Origin: Oscillospiraceae bacterium
GTDB lineage: Bacteria; Bacillota; Clostridia; Oscillospirales; Oscillospiraceae
DNA length: 64,000 nt
NCBI GenBank assembly: GCA_009784725.1
Contig: WQXS01000003.1
Location: 88,582 to 152,581, forward strand
Reading direction: 5' to 3'
Shown here: one piece after another, positions 1 through 8,721 of the stretch
How the letters are laid out: every line of letters starts with the position of its first letter
Numbering within the stretch: position 1 is the first letter of the stretch
Position numbers and translations under genes: made by a program
Notes under the pieces: generated by a model
Told to the model about the DNA's origin: nothing
Database searches by the model: none
What the model saw: only the letters and a program-made list of their open reading frames with translations

Positions 1-1
1 T

Positions 2-784
2 AAATGCGCGGCACTATGTTCCGGCGGAATCCGTCCTGCATGGATAGTCTCCGAAGTCCTGGGAGTAAATGCAAAAGATGTCAAATACGACATTTTCGGG
101 CTCAACCATCTTAACTATGCATATAACATCACCATAAAAGGACGCAGCCTTACAAAACATGAACTTAATAAGGTCGCATCCGATGTTGATACGGTATCGG
201 CAGAGCTCTCCGTAAAACTGGGAGTTATACTCAGCGGCTACCTGCAATATTATTACCACAGAAACACGGTACTCAAAAAACTGCAAAAAGAAAAAAAATC
301 AAGAGGCGAAGTTGTTCTTGAAATGGAAAAGGAAATATTCAAAGACTTTAACAACCCCGAATTTGCAGACAAACCACCGTCACTAAAAAAACGGGGAGGC
401 GGAGGCTATTCAACTGTGGCAACGGACGTAATGACCGCAATTTATAATAACAACGATACATGGCATGTTGTTAATGTGCCGAATAACGGAGTATTTAAGT
501 TTTTGCCTGATAATGCGGTTGTTGAAACAGCGGTTCTTATTAACTCAAGCGGAATAAAGCCCGTAACGGCAGAACCCCCGCCGAAAGCAGTCTGGGGCCT
601 TATTTCGATGGTCAAAAATTATGAAATGCTCACCGCAGAGGCAGCTGTTACCGGAGATTATGACACTGCCCTTATGGCACTGACTCATCATCCGCTTGTC
701 GGCGATTATGATGTTGCAAAAAAACTTTTCGACAAAATGCTTGAAGCAAACAAGGACTACCTTCCATTGTTTTTCAAAAAATGA
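2..784 (+). CDS. 6-phospho-glycosidase, GH4 family (5' end outside window)
   Basis: The reading frame is open from base 2, so the N-terminal NAD-binding half lies outside the window. The visible 260 residues include GLNHLNYA near residue 35, which matches the conserved GLNH region of family 4 glycosidases, and the family's C-terminal segment with NNGVFKFLPD and VETAV. GH4 enzymes are cytoplasmic, NAD- and metal-dependent, and usually hydrolyse phosphorylated disaccharides delivered by a PTS. The substrate (6-phospho-beta- or alpha-glucoside) cannot be decided from this part. The gene sits 25 bp before a sugar kinase of the BadF type, which suggests a shared sugar-use operon. Confidence 0.85.
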   Translation, partial: KCAALCSGGIRPAWIVSEVLGVNAKDVKYDIFGLNHLNYAYNITIKGRSLTKHELNKVASDVDTVSAELSVKLGVILSGYLQYYYHRNTVLKKLQKEKKSRGEVVLEMEKEIFKDFNNPEFADKPPSLKKRGGGGYSTVATDVMTAIYNNNDTWHVVNVPNNGVFKFLPDNAVVETAVLINSSGIKPVTAEPPPKAVWGLISMVKNYEMLTAEAAVTGDYDTALMALTHHPLVGDYDVAKKLFDKMLEANKDYLPLFFKK

Positions 785-809
785 ATATATTTAAGCGGGG
801 TGATTCATA

Positions 810-1826
810 ATGCCGGTTATTTTGTCAATAGACCAGGGTGGAACTAAAACCGATGTGTTAATTGCCGATGATAAGGGAAATATACTTGGTTACGGAAACG
901 ACAGGGATTGGAAGCAGATTCCGGGAGAGCGCCGTAATATACGAATGGTCCGAATCCGTCATGCGGCAGACAAAGCAATAGATGAAGCAGGGTTAAGCTA
1001 CCCGGACATAAGCAATGTTTCCGCATGCTGCACCGGAGCGGATTGGGATTTCGAGTATGAACTCGGGCGGAAAAATATCCGGGAAACTCTTGGAATTAAT
1101 AATGTAGAACTTTATAATGACTGCATCGGAGCCTTACGCGGGGGTACAACGATAATAAATAACGACTGTGCCGTACTATGTCTCGGCAGCGGTGCAAATT
1201 GCGCAGTTTTTAACAAAGAAGGAAGAATGCACACGTTCCACTATTACCTAAAAGGTGAACATCAGGGTGCCGATGCTATAGGAAATTTTATTTTTCAGGC
1301 AGTACTCGATGCACAGGCAAAGCTTGGCGGTAAAACAGTACTGACAGACCTGTTGCTTGAAGAAACCGGCTATAAAAATGTCGATGAGTTGTTTATGATG
1401 ATAACAACCGGACGCTCGGAGCATGAAGAACCGATATATCCGGTATATAAGGATTATGCACATTTACTGTTTCATGCAATAGAGCAAAATGATGCTATTT
1501 CACTTTCATATCTTGATTGGCTGTGTAAAGAATTGGTGAAATACGTTGAAATAGGAGTTAATGAACTATCCATAGGTCAGCGAAACCTTGATGTGGTTTT
1601 GTCGGGAGGTGTCCCGAAAAGCGGAGATATCATGCGTGAGCGTTTACATTTTTATCTGACACAGGCATTGCCGAATGCAGTTTTAATAGACGCAAAGCTG
1701 GAGCCCGTTGTCGGAGCCCTGCTGCTCGGATATGACAGGGTTTATCCGGACGGTATACCGAAAAATATAACAGAGACTCTTGAACAAAATTGCATAGACC
1801 GCAAGCTGCTCAGAGAGCAACGATAA
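810..1826 (+). CDS. BadF/BadG-type ATPase, N-acetylglucosamine kinase-like
   Basis: The 338-residue protein begins with the phosphate 1 motif SIDQGGTKTDVLIAD of the actin/hexokinase ATPase fold. It has a second phosphate-type motif (LCLGSGANCAVF) near residue 130 and an adenosine-type motif (VVLSGGVPKSG) near residue 265. This layout fits the BadF/BadG/BcrA/BcrD family, whose members close to this length are mostly amino-sugar kinases. The ATG follows GGGGTGA at good spacing. The neighbouring GH4 gene makes a sugar kinase more likely than a benzoyl-CoA reductase activator, and no reductase subunits are present. The exact substrate is not visible. Confidence 0.75.
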   Translation: MPVILSIDQGGTKTDVLIADDKGNILGYGNDRDWKQIPGERRNIRMVRIRHAADKAIDEAGLSYPDISNVSACCTGADWDFEYELGRKNIRETLGINNVELYNDCIGALRGGTTIINNDCAVLCLGSGANCAVFNKEGRMHTFHYYLKGEHQGADAIGNFIFQAVLDAQAKLGGKTVLTDLLLEETGYKNVDELFMMITTGRSEHEEPIYPVYKDYAHLLFHAIEQNDAISLSYLDWLCKELVKYVEIGVNELSIGQRNLDVVLSGGVPKSGDIMRERLHFYLTQALPNAVLIDAKLEPVVGALLLGYDRVYPDGIPKNITETLEQNCIDRKLLREQR

Positions 1827-1848
1827 TTTCAGTTTATAATGATACAGA

Positions 1849-1889
1849 AAGATGAAGTTCATCTTGATAGACAGTTTTTATGGTATAAT
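1849..1889 (+). promoter_or_regulatory. Extended -10 promoter with upstream palindrome
   Basis: A perfect 8-1-8 palindrome (AAGATGAAGTTCATCTT, 1849-1865) lies just before TGG-TATAAT (1881-1889), an extended -10 element. It precedes the PhoR-like gene at 1924. The palindrome covers the expected -35 area and could be an operator. This comes from the sequence only. Confidence 0.4.
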
Positions 1890-1923
1890 ATAAAATAATC
1901 GTAAAAAAACTCGGGGAGTGTTT

Positions 1924-2907
1924 ATGAAGAAGCGTATATTTATCAGTTTTTTTGTTCTGGTTTTGCTTTGTGTGCTGATGCTTACGGCGTCGGTGAGTAT
2001 TATTGTTTATAATGCAACGAGGGTCAGAGAGATTACTTCGATTAAAGACAGGGCAAATCTTGTTGCGGAGATTCTTAATAATGCCGTGGAGCAGAATCTT
2101 TCTTTTAATTATTCCAACTTCAATGCCGATGCTGCAAGAATAACTATAATTTCATATGACGGCACGGTTTTGCTTGATAACAAAGCAAATCCGGCAACTC
2201 TTGAAAATCACGCTGACCGTGAAGAGTTTAAGGAAGCTCTGGAAAACGGTTGGGGAGAGTCAATGAGATTTTCCGCAACAAACAACACCGACACATATTA
2301 TTATGCAATCAGGCTGAGCAGCGGCAACGTACTGCGGATATCAAAAACCGTCGACAGGATTACGGGAGTATTTACCGATGTACTTCTTTCTTTGACGGGT
2401 ATCACAATAACCGTTTTAATAATTGCAGGTATCCTTGCAGGCAGGCTGACAAAAAGTATTATCAATCCGCTAAATAACATCGATTTCGATACGGATAACC
2501 CGCCGGCATACGATGAGCTTTCGCCGTTTATGCGAAAAATAGACCGGCAAAAGTCCGAAATAGCAAATCAGGTTACCATGCTCAAAAACCGTGCGGAAAC
2601 GATTGATGCAATCACAGGCAGCATGAAAGAGGGGCTTGTACTCATGGATAAAGACGGGATAATGCTGTCCGTAAATAAAAGTGCAACCGGCATTCTGGGC
2701 GGAGATAATCTTGTCGGAATGAACATTTTGCATGTAAATCGTGATGCCGGATTCCAAAAAGGTGTTGAAGAATGTCTTTCAGGGAAGAACATTGAAATTG
2801 CATTTAATAAAGACGGTAAAAGCTATAATGTCTTTTTCAGCCCGGTCCATGATTATGAAATAACAGGCGGTGTTATTCTTTTCTGTGACAGCAAGGAAAA
2901 GAGCTAA
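1924..2907 (+). CDS. PhoR-like sensor protein lacking the kinase domain
   Basis: The protein (327 residues from the ATG at 1924, which has GGGGAG upstream; a GTG at 1918 overlaps that site) has a TM helix at about 6-28, an extracytoplasmic region to about 155, a second TM helix at about 157-178 and a PAS-like domain at about 220-320. This is the front end of a PhoR sensor kinase. It stops right after GGVILF, where the HisKA helix should begin, and no HisKA or HATPase sequence follows in any frame before the pst operon. It is either a natural kinase-less sensor or a truncated phoR. Its place directly before pstB favours a role in phosphate sensing. Confidence 0.6.
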   Translation: MKKRIFISFFVLVLLCVLMLTASVSIIVYNATRVREITSIKDRANLVAEILNNAVEQNLSFNYSNFNADAARITIISYDGTVLLDNKANPATLENHADREEFKEALENGWGESMRFSATNNTDTYYYAIRLSSGNVLRISKTVDRITGVFTDVLLSLTGITITVLIIAGILAGRLTKSIINPLNNIDFDTDNPPAYDELSPFMRKIDRQKSEIANQVTMLKNRAETIDAITGSMKEGLVLMDKDGIMLSVNKSATGILGGDNLVGMNILHVNRDAGFQKGVEECLSGKNIEIAFNKDGKSYNVFFSPVHDYEITGGVILFCDSKEKS

Positions 2908-3032
2908 GCGTAATCAATAACAAACATAAATTTCATAAAAAAAGCAAATGAAAAATCAAAACTTCCCCATAACAAAAAAAGAGAACCAAAACGCACCTTT
3001 TTTATTGATAATTACCACTGTTATTTTTACAG

Positions 3033-3085
3033 TATAATGATATGATGATGACGATATTTTTGCGATACTTAACAACTTGTTTACA
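3033..3085 (+). promoter_or_regulatory. pst promoter region with Pho-box-like direct repeat
   Basis: TATAAT at 3033-3038 has no good -35 partner. Further down, TTAACA (3069-3074), five bases, TTTACA (3080-3085) match the TT(A/T/C)ACA-N5-TT(A/T/C)ACA direct repeat known for Bacillus PhoP. The repeat is 21 bp before the pstB1 GTG. It lies downstream of the TATAAT, so either it marks a second promoter or the match is chance. Confidence 0.4.
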
Positions 3086-3106
3086 TAAAAACATAGGCAG
3101 GTAGCT

Positions 3107-3892
3107 GTGACAGAAACAAAGCCGAAAATTAAAATAAGAACCGTAGACCTGAATCTGCACTACGGTTCATTCCATGCGCTTGAGGATATAACAATGGATA
3201 TCGAAGAGTGTAAAATTACCGCAATTATCGGACCGTCGGGTTGCGGCAAGTCCACACTTCTGCGTGTTTTCAACCGCATGAATGACTTAATCCCTTCGTG
3301 TAAAACAACAGGTGAGATTTTATTGGATGAAAAGCCGATTTACGGAAAAAATATTGATGTCGTTGAGCACAGAAAAAAAGTCGGAATGGTTTTTCAAAAA
3401 CCGAACGTTTTTCCGATGAGTATTTATGAAAATATAACTATTGCACCGAAACGGCACGGAATTAAAAGCAGAAGACGTCTTGATGAAACAGTCGAGCGGA
3501 GCCTTAAACAGGTTGCACTTTGGGATGAAGTCAAAGACGACCTCGGCAAATCCGCACAGGAGCTGCCCGCAGGCGCACAGCAGCGTTTATGCATTGCAAG
3601 AGCCGTAGCGGTTGAGCCCGATGTAATTTTGATGGATGAATCATGCAGCGCTCTTGACCCCGAGTCAACTATGAAAATCGAAGAGCTTATGTTTGAACTC
3701 GTTAAAAAATACACAATTATTATTGTCACACACAGTATGGAGCAAGCCCGGCGTGTTTCTGATATGTCGGCTTTTATTATGCTCAATAAAAATCTTGTGG
3801 GTTCGTTACACGAGTACGGCCCGACTCTTGATTTATTCTCCAAACCGAAAAGTACGGTAACAGAGGACTATATTACCGGAAGATTCGGATAG
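3107..3892 (+). CDS. pstB: Phosphate ABC transporter ATPase PstB1 (degenerate signature motif)
   Basis: This 261-residue ABC ATPase of the phosphate importer starts at GTG. Walker A is intact (GPSGCGKST, 42-50), as are the Q-loop (Q97 in [10 protein letters not shown]), Walker B with catalytic Glu (VILMDE, 173-178), the D-loop (SALD) and the H-loop (H209). The ABC signature, normally LSGGQQQR, reads LPAGAQQR (153-160). A composite ATP site needs the signature from the partner subunit. The second PstB of this operon has the reverse pattern, so the two probably work as a heterodimer. First gene of a pst operon ending in phoU. Confidence 0.92.
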   Translation: MTETKPKIKIRTVDLNLHYGSFHALEDITMDIEECKITAIIGPSGCGKSTLLRVFNRMNDLIPSCKTTGEILLDEKPIYGKNIDVVEHRKKVGMVFQKPNVFPMSIYENITIAPKRHGIKSRRRLDETVERSLKQVALWDEVKDDLGKSAQELPAGAQQRLCIARAVAVEPDVILMDESCSALDPESTMKIEELMFELVKKYTIIIVTHSMEQARRVSDMSAFIMLNKNLVGSLHEYGPTLDLFSKPKSTVTEDYITGRFG

Positions 3893-3907
3893 AAAGGTAC
3901 AGACCAA

Positions 3908-4711
3908 ATGAGGCTTACCGTTTTAATTTTATTAATTTTATCGGTATTTACACTCACCGCATGCAGTTCGGGAGCGGGAAATACCGTTATCGTTGCAGGC
4001 TCCACATCGGTTCAACCGTATGCCGAAGTACTTGCGGAAAATTATTCAATAATTTTCCCTGACCGTGCAGTTGATATTCAAGGCGGAGGGTCTTCTACCG
4101 GAATAAGAGCGGCACAATCGGGGACGGCAGATATCGGAATGTCTTCACGTGAGCTTACCGAAGAAGAACAGGAAATGTGGAATATAGTAATTGCAAAGGA
4201 CGGACTTGTTTTAATCGTGCATCCGCAAAATCCGGTTAACGGTCTTACACTTGAGCAGGTACGAAGGATTTATACGGGAGATGTGACAAACTGGCTTGAG
4301 GTAGGCGGAGCAGACAGACGCATTCATGTTATCACCAGGGAAGAAGGCTCCGGTACACGGGGAGCATTTGAAGATATGCTTATGGAAAACAACCTTATAA
4401 CGTCACGTGCAATAGTCCAAAATACAAACGGTTCGGTCAGGCAGCTTGTAAGCAATGACATCGATTCAATAGGATTTCTGTCACTCGGTCTTGCAGACCA
4501 AAGTGTCAAAGCGCTTGAGCTTGACGGCGTTGCACCGACATGGAATAACGTAATGCTTGGTGATTATACGCTGTTTCGGCAATTTTACTTCGTATCGGCA
4601 GAAAAACCGTCAGATTATGTTAAACTGTTTATTGATTTTGCTCTGTCCGAAGAAGGGCAGCGTCTTCTTATGCTTGAGGGTTTAATTACCGACATGAAAG
4701 AGGCAGAATAA
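3908..4711 (+). CDS. pstS: Phosphate-binding lipoprotein PstS
   Basis: The protein has 267 residues with a lipoprotein signal ending in LTAC (Cys19), so it should be anchored outside the membrane after lipidation. The mature part begins VIVAGSTSVQPYAEVLA and contains GGGSSTGIRAA and EEGSGTRGAFED, the phosphate-binding loops of the PstS family. It captures inorganic phosphate and passes it to PstC/PstA. Its TAA stop overlaps the pstC ATG by one base, which implies translational coupling. Family members are often slightly longer; nothing essential appears missing. Confidence 0.93.
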   Translation: MRLTVLILLILSVFTLTACSSGAGNTVIVAGSTSVQPYAEVLAENYSIIFPDRAVDIQGGGSSTGIRAAQSGTADIGMSSRELTEEEQEMWNIVIAKDGLVLIVHPQNPVNGLTLEQVRRIYTGDVTNWLEVGGADRRIHVITREEGSGTRGAFEDMLMENNLITSRAIVQNTNGSVRQLVSNDIDSIGFLSLGLADQSVKALELDGVAPTWNNVMLGDYTLFRQFYFVSAEKPSDYVKLFIDFALSEEGQRLLMLEGLITDMKEAE

Positions 4712-5568
4712 TGAAAAAAACTTTTAAGGACAAACTGTCAGAACGTATATTTCTCGCACTTGCGCTTTCTTCAATATCTGCGCTTGCTCTTATAACGGTA
4801 TTTATTATTATTCAAGGAGCACCGATAATCGGAAGTGTCGGTATTTTCAATTTTATTTTCGGAATGACATGGGCACCGAGCCAGGGTGAATTCGGAATAT
4901 TCCCCATGATTGTCGGAACTCTTGCGGTTACACTCGGAGCAATGGTTCTTGGAGTACCAATCGGTATCTGCAGTGCGGTTTTCCTCGCAGAATTTGCACC
5001 CGTGCCTGTCCGTAATATGTTTCGTCCCGCAATTCAGCTGCTCGCAGGTATTCCGTCGGTTGTATACGGATTTTGGGGGCTTATATTTATCGTTCCTCTT
5101 ATACGCGATTACCTTGGCGGACCGGGGCTCAGTATTCTCGCAGGGTCGATTGTACTTGCGATTATGATTCTTCCGACGGTAATAAGCATAACGGAGGTAT
5201 CGATAATCGCATTGCCGAGGACATATAAAGAGGGTGCGCTTGCACTCGGCATGTCACACTGGCAGGCGATATATTCCGTTCAGCTGCCGGCAGCGAAGTC
5301 CGGCATTGTTGCAGCGGTAATACTCGGAACAGGCCGTGCAATAGGTGAAACAATGGCAGTTATAATGGTACTCGGAAATGCGCCTGCTCTGCCGAGGTCC
5401 ATCCTTGACCCTGTCAGAACACTTACAACAAACATCGGCATTGAAATGGGTTATGCAACAGGAGACCACAGGCAGGCATTGTTTGCGACCGGAATTGTAC
5501 TCTTCATTTTAATAATGACATTAAATATCACAGCGCAATATATTACACGAAAGAAAAAACAAAAGTAA
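4711..5568 (+). CDS. pstC: Phosphate ABC transporter permease PstC
   Basis: The 285-residue membrane protein has about six hydrophobic segments. The ABC permease coupling region sits near residues 170-215, with the EAA-like sequence REGALALGMSHWQAIYSVQLPAA read from the middle of the chain (shown here only by its first residues: EGALALGMSHWQ). GTLAVTLGAMVLGVPIG near residue 70 is typical of PstC. It forms the transmembrane channel with PstA. The start overlaps the pstS stop. It is followed by a 103 bp gap before pstA with no promoter that I can defend. Confidence 0.92.
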   Translation: MKKTFKDKLSERIFLALALSSISALALITVFIIIQGAPIIGSVGIFNFIFGMTWAPSQGEFGIFPMIVGTLAVTLGAMVLGVPIGICSAVFLAEFAPVPVRNMFRPAIQLLAGIPSVVYGFWGLIFIVPLIRDYLGGPGLSILAGSIVLAIMILPTVISITEVSIIALPRTYKEGALALGMSHWQAIYSVQLPAAKSGIVAAVILGTGRAIGETMAVIMVLGNAPALPRSILDPVRTLTTNIGIEMGYATGDHRQALFATGIVLFILIMTLNITAQYITRKKKQK

Positions 5569-5671
5569 TTTGGGGTTAAGCAATACAGTGCAAGATAAAA
5601 GCTAACAATCAGAACAAATAAATAATACCCGGCAAGACCCGGTAAAGCAAAACGAAAGGAAACCTCGAACA

Positions 5672-6499
5672 ATGAAACTAAGCACACGCTCCGGTGAAAG
5701 GATAGCAAAAATCCTAATTTGGACAGCCGCTGTTTTTGTACTTGCCGTGCTTTTATTCATCATTATTTACATACTCGCAAGAGGTATTCCCGTTATCAGC
5801 TGGAGCTTTCTGACAGAAATGCCCCGAAGCATGGGACGGGAGGGAGGCATTGCCTCAGCCGTTGTCGGTACACTGCTTGTTACAACAGTCGCAATTTTGA
5901 TTGCAGCACCTTTTGGAATCGGCACGGCATTTTATCTTGCCGAATACACAAAAGAGGGTGTTATCACAAGAATTATTCGCTTTTGCGCAGAGTCGCTTGC
6001 AGGAATCCCTTCAATTGTATACGGCCTGTTCGGTTTCATCTTTTTCGTCATATATCTCAACCTCGGCTGGTCGGTATTGTCGGGCGGACTGACTCTTGCA
6101 TTTATGATTTTGCCGACTATAATACGAACCTCCGAGGAAGCGATTCTTGCCGTTCCGAAGATTTACCGTGAGGTCAGTTTTTCACTCAGCGCAACAAAAA
6201 CTCAAACGATTTTCAAAGTAGTACTGCCATCGGCTCTTCGGGGTATAGCAAACGGAATAATTCTGGGACTCGGACGCTGTATTGCCGAAACAGCAGCAGT
6301 AATGCTTACAGCAGGTTCTGCTCTGCGGATGGCTTTTTCACTTTTCGATTCGACAAGAACAATGGCGGTTCATTTCTATATTCTTGCAGTCGAAGGGATT
6401 TCAATGGAAAATGCTTACGGCACAGCCGCACTGTTGATTATATTGATTTTCCTGATTAACGTTGTATTTAATGCGCTGGTAAACCGTTTTGTAAGATAA
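5672..6499 (+). CDS. pstA: Phosphate ABC transporter permease PstA
   Basis: This 275-residue permease has about six TM helices. GTLLVTTVAILIAAPFGIG and the coupling helix region (EVSFSLSATKTQTIFKV) are those of PstA. It pairs with PstC to form the phosphate channel. The ATG has AAAGGA about ten bases upstream. It is followed 14 bp later by pstB2. Length and motifs are normal for the family. Confidence 0.92.
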   Translation: MKLSTRSGERIAKILIWTAAVFVLAVLLFIIIYILARGIPVISWSFLTEMPRSMGREGGIASAVVGTLLVTTVAILIAAPFGIGTAFYLAEYTKEGVITRIIRFCAESLAGIPSIVYGLFGFIFFVIYLNLGWSVLSGGLTLAFMILPTIIRTSEEAILAVPKIYREVSFSLSATKTQTIFKVVLPSALRGIANGIILGLGRCIAETAAVMLTAGSALRMAFSLFDSTRTMAVHFYILAVEGISMENAYGTAALLIILIFLINVVFNALVNRFVR

Positions 6500-6513
6500 A
6501 TAAGGAGTTTAAA

Positions 6514-7269
6514 GTGCACAGTAAATTTGAAATCATCAATTTCAGCTTTTATTATAATGAAAAACGAGTGTTGAATTCGCTGAACCTGAACATCAGAGCG
6601 AATGAGATATTATCGGTTTTAGGTCCTGCAAACAGCGGGATAACAACCTTACTGCGGGCACTGAACCGATTGAGTGACCTTGACAGGGGTGTACGTTTTG
6701 AGGGTGATATTTTACTTGACGGAAAGAGCATTTTTGCTCCCGATGTAAGTGCAACGGCACTTCGAAGACGTGTAGGCATGGTATTTGAAGTACCGACACC
6801 GCTTCCGATATCAATTTACGAAAACATTGCATACGGATTAAAAGTTAACGGTAAGATGAGTAAAAACCAAATTTCGGAGCGTGTTGAATATGCCCTGCGA
6901 AAAGCCGCATTGTGGGACGAGGTCAAGGACAGGCAGCATATCCCCGCAATGTCGTTATCGGGCGGTCAGCAGCAACGTATGTGCATTGCACGTGTTATAG
7001 CCTTAAATCCGGAGGTTATCCTGATTGACAGGTCATGCTCGGGACTCGACCCGATTTCCACGGCAAAATTTGAAGAGTCTCTTGTTGAACTCAAAGAACA
7101 GGTTACGGTTGTTCTTGCTCCGCATAATGTTCAGCAGGCGAGCCGAATATCGGACCGGATTGCATTTATACTGATGGGTGACCTGGTTGAGGAAGGTCCG
7201 TGTGAAAAAATCCTTACAACCCCCGATGACAAAAGAACATATGACTATGTAACGGGCAGATTCGGATAA
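6514..7269 (+). CDS. pstB: Phosphate ABC transporter ATPase PstB2 (degenerate Walker motifs)
   Basis: This second PstB (251 residues, GTG start with AAGGAG upstream) has an intact signature LSGGQQQR (148-155) and H-loop (H204). Its Walker A is GPANSGITT (37-45), so the invariant Lys is Ile43 and one Gly is Asn40. Walker B reads LIDR, with Arg173 in place of the catalytic Glu, and the Q-loop Gln is Glu92. It should not hydrolyse ATP in its own site. It could supply the signature motif that PstB1 lacks. The open frame, good ribosome site and kept signature argue against simple decay. The end YDYVTGRFG matches the PstB1 end YITGRFG, pointing to duplication. Confidence 0.88.
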   Translation: MHSKFEIINFSFYYNEKRVLNSLNLNIRANEILSVLGPANSGITTLLRALNRLSDLDRGVRFEGDILLDGKSIFAPDVSATALRRRVGMVFEVPTPLPISIYENIAYGLKVNGKMSKNQISERVEYALRKAALWDEVKDRQHIPAMSLSGGQQQRMCIARVIALNPEVILIDRSCSGLDPISTAKFEESLVELKEQVTVVLAPHNVQQASRISDRIAFILMGDLVEEGPCEKILTTPDDKRTYDYVTGRFG

Positions 7270-7322
7270 ACGTAAAACGCAACAGCAGTAAAATAACGAT
7301 ATGAAAGAAACGGAGGGAATAG

Positions 7323-7991
7323 ATGAGAAGTAACTTTGACGAGCAGCTTAACCAGTTAAACGGAAAATTGGTTGAGATGGGAGCGATTGTAGAAAGAGCA
7401 ATTGCAGACGCAAGTAAAGCTCTTATTGAACAAGACGAGGAGCTTGCGCAAAGAGTTATTGAAAATGATGACAACATAGACGATATGGAAGACCTGATTG
7501 AAGACATGTGCCAGAAAATCATAATGCGGCAGCAGCCTATTGCCGGAGATTTACGGTTAATTCTTGCAGTGTCGAAAATTATTGTCGACCTTGAGCGTAT
7601 CGGTGACCATGCCTCCGATATATCCGAGCTTGCGATTTTCCTCGCCGAAGGTAAGTCTATCGGAAAGCTTGAGCATATCCCGCAAATGGCGGAAGCAACA
7701 CTGACAATGGTTACAAGGGCAATAGATGCTTTCGTAAGGAGCGACCTTGAGCTTGCAAAGGATGTAATCGATTACGACGATGTGGTTGATGATTTATTCA
7801 CACTCGTTAAGGAAGATGCGATAAGACTCATTAAGTCTGACATCGACCAAAGCAGCCATGCGATAGACCTTATTATGATTGCAAAGTACTTTGAGCGTAT
7901 CGGCGACCATGCAACAAATGTGGCTGAGTGGGTCGTATTTTCAATGACCGGAGAAAACAAGCACGGTATTGCAGGGAGAAACAAGTCCTAA
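7323..7991 (+). CDS. phoU: Phosphate transport regulator PhoU
   Basis: The 222-residue all-helical protein carries two copies of the PhoU metal-binding motif: ERIGDHASD near residue 92 and ERIGDHATN near residue 192. PhoU dampens Pst uptake and signals phosphate status to the PhoR kinase. A GGAGGG site precedes the ATG. It is the last gene of the pst operon and is followed by a hairpin. The nearest PhoR-like protein here lacks its kinase part, so its signalling partner may be another kinase. Confidence 0.93.
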   Translation: MRSNFDEQLNQLNGKLVEMGAIVERAIADASKALIEQDEELAQRVIENDDNIDDMEDLIEDMCQKIIMRQQPIAGDLRLILAVSKIIVDLERIGDHASDISELAIFLAEGKSIGKLEHIPQMAEATLTMVTRAIDAFVRSDLELAKDVIDYDDVVDDLFTLVKEDAIRLIKSDIDQSSHAIDLIMIAKYFERIGDHATNVAEWVVFSMTGENKHGIAGRNKS

Positions 7992-8044
7992 ATAACTGCT
8001 AACGGTTTAACATGAACCTGCAGGACAGTAATTATAGAACACAA

Positions 8045-8100
8045 AAAATGCGTTGATTTAAGTGATGTTTGACATTGCTTAAACATTAACGCATTTTCTC
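8045..8100 (+). terminator. Hairpin after phoU
   Basis: Arms at 8045-8067 and 8073-8097 pair over roughly 20 bases around a short loop, starting with AAAATGCGTT and ending with AACGCATTTT. The stem is long and AT-rich, with only a weak T-run after it. It sits between phoU and the rubrerythrin promoter, so a terminator role is likely. Confidence 0.55.
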
Positions 8101-8129
8101 TTGCTATAAAAATGCAAATTAGATACAAT
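8101..8129 (+). promoter_or_regulatory. Promoter for rubrerythrin gene
   Basis: TTGCTA (8101-8106) and TACAAT (8124-8129) are separated by 17 bases, a good sigma-A type promoter 38 bp before the rubrerythrin ATG. No PerR-like box was recognised. Confidence 0.55.
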
Positions 8130-8167
8130 AAAGCAACAGGATTTCACATTGAAAGGAAAATTTGAAC

Positions 8168-8704
8168 ATGGCAAATCTTAAAGGAACAAAAACAGAAAAA
8201 AACCTTATGGAAGCATTTGCCGATGAAAGCATCGTCAGAAACAAATACACTTTTTTTGCGACTCAAGCAAGGCGTGACGGTTATGAACAAATAGCAGCGG
8301 TCTTTGAAAGTGCAGCAAATAACGAAATGGAGCATGCCAAGGTTTGGTTTAAGCTGCTGTGCGACGGCGGGTTTCCAAATACTGCTGACAACCTGAAGGA
8401 CGCAATAAAAGGCGAAAATTCCGAATGGACCGGTAAATACATAAAAATGGCGGAAACCGCACGCGAAGAAGGCTTTGACAACATTGCTTTTTTATTTAAT
8501 GCCGTTGCCGATGTCGAAAAGGAACATGAGGAGCGGTATAAAAAACTTCTTCAAAGCATTGAGGACGGTTCGATATTTAATAAGTCGGAAAATGTAAGCT
8601 GGGTATGCAGAGTATGCGGGTATAAATCGGAAAGCGAAAGCCCGCCCGAGCAATGTCCCGTCTGCGAGCACCCCAAATCATATTTCGAGCAAAAGACATC
8701 ATAA
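8168..8704 (+). CDS. rbr: Rubrerythrin
   Basis: The protein (178 residues from ATG 8168; an upstream in-frame TTG at 8162 is too close to the AAAGG site) has an N-terminal four-helix diiron domain with the ExxH-type ligands NEMEHAK and [12 protein letters not shown]-terminal rubredoxin-like domain has two CxxC pairs (CRVCGY and CPVCEH) near residues 148 and 165. Rubrerythrins reduce hydrogen peroxide in the cytoplasm of anaerobes using rubredoxin-type electron donors. It has its own promoter and is probably monocistronic or read into the HD gene 17 bp later. Confidence 0.93.
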   Translation: MANLKGTKTEKNLMEAFADESIVRNKYTFFATQARRDGYEQIAAVFESAANNEMEHAKVWFKLLCDGGFPNTADNLKDAIKGENSEWTGKYIKMAETAREEGFDNIAFLFNAVADVEKEHEERYKKLLQSIEDGSIFNKSENVSWVCRVCGYKSESESPPEQCPVCEHPKSYFEQKTS

Positions 8705-8721
8705 GAAAGCGGTGATTTAAT

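Noticed and set aside
2908..3106. A frameshifted kinase domain after the PhoR-like gene
   Set aside because: No HisKA or HATPase motif is found in any frame of this 199-base stretch, so the end is a true truncation in this sequence and not a simple frameshift.
6514..7269. PstB2 as a plain pseudogene
   Set aside because: The frame is intact with a good ribosome site, and signature and H-loop are kept. The losses are exactly those tolerated if PstB1 supplies the other half.
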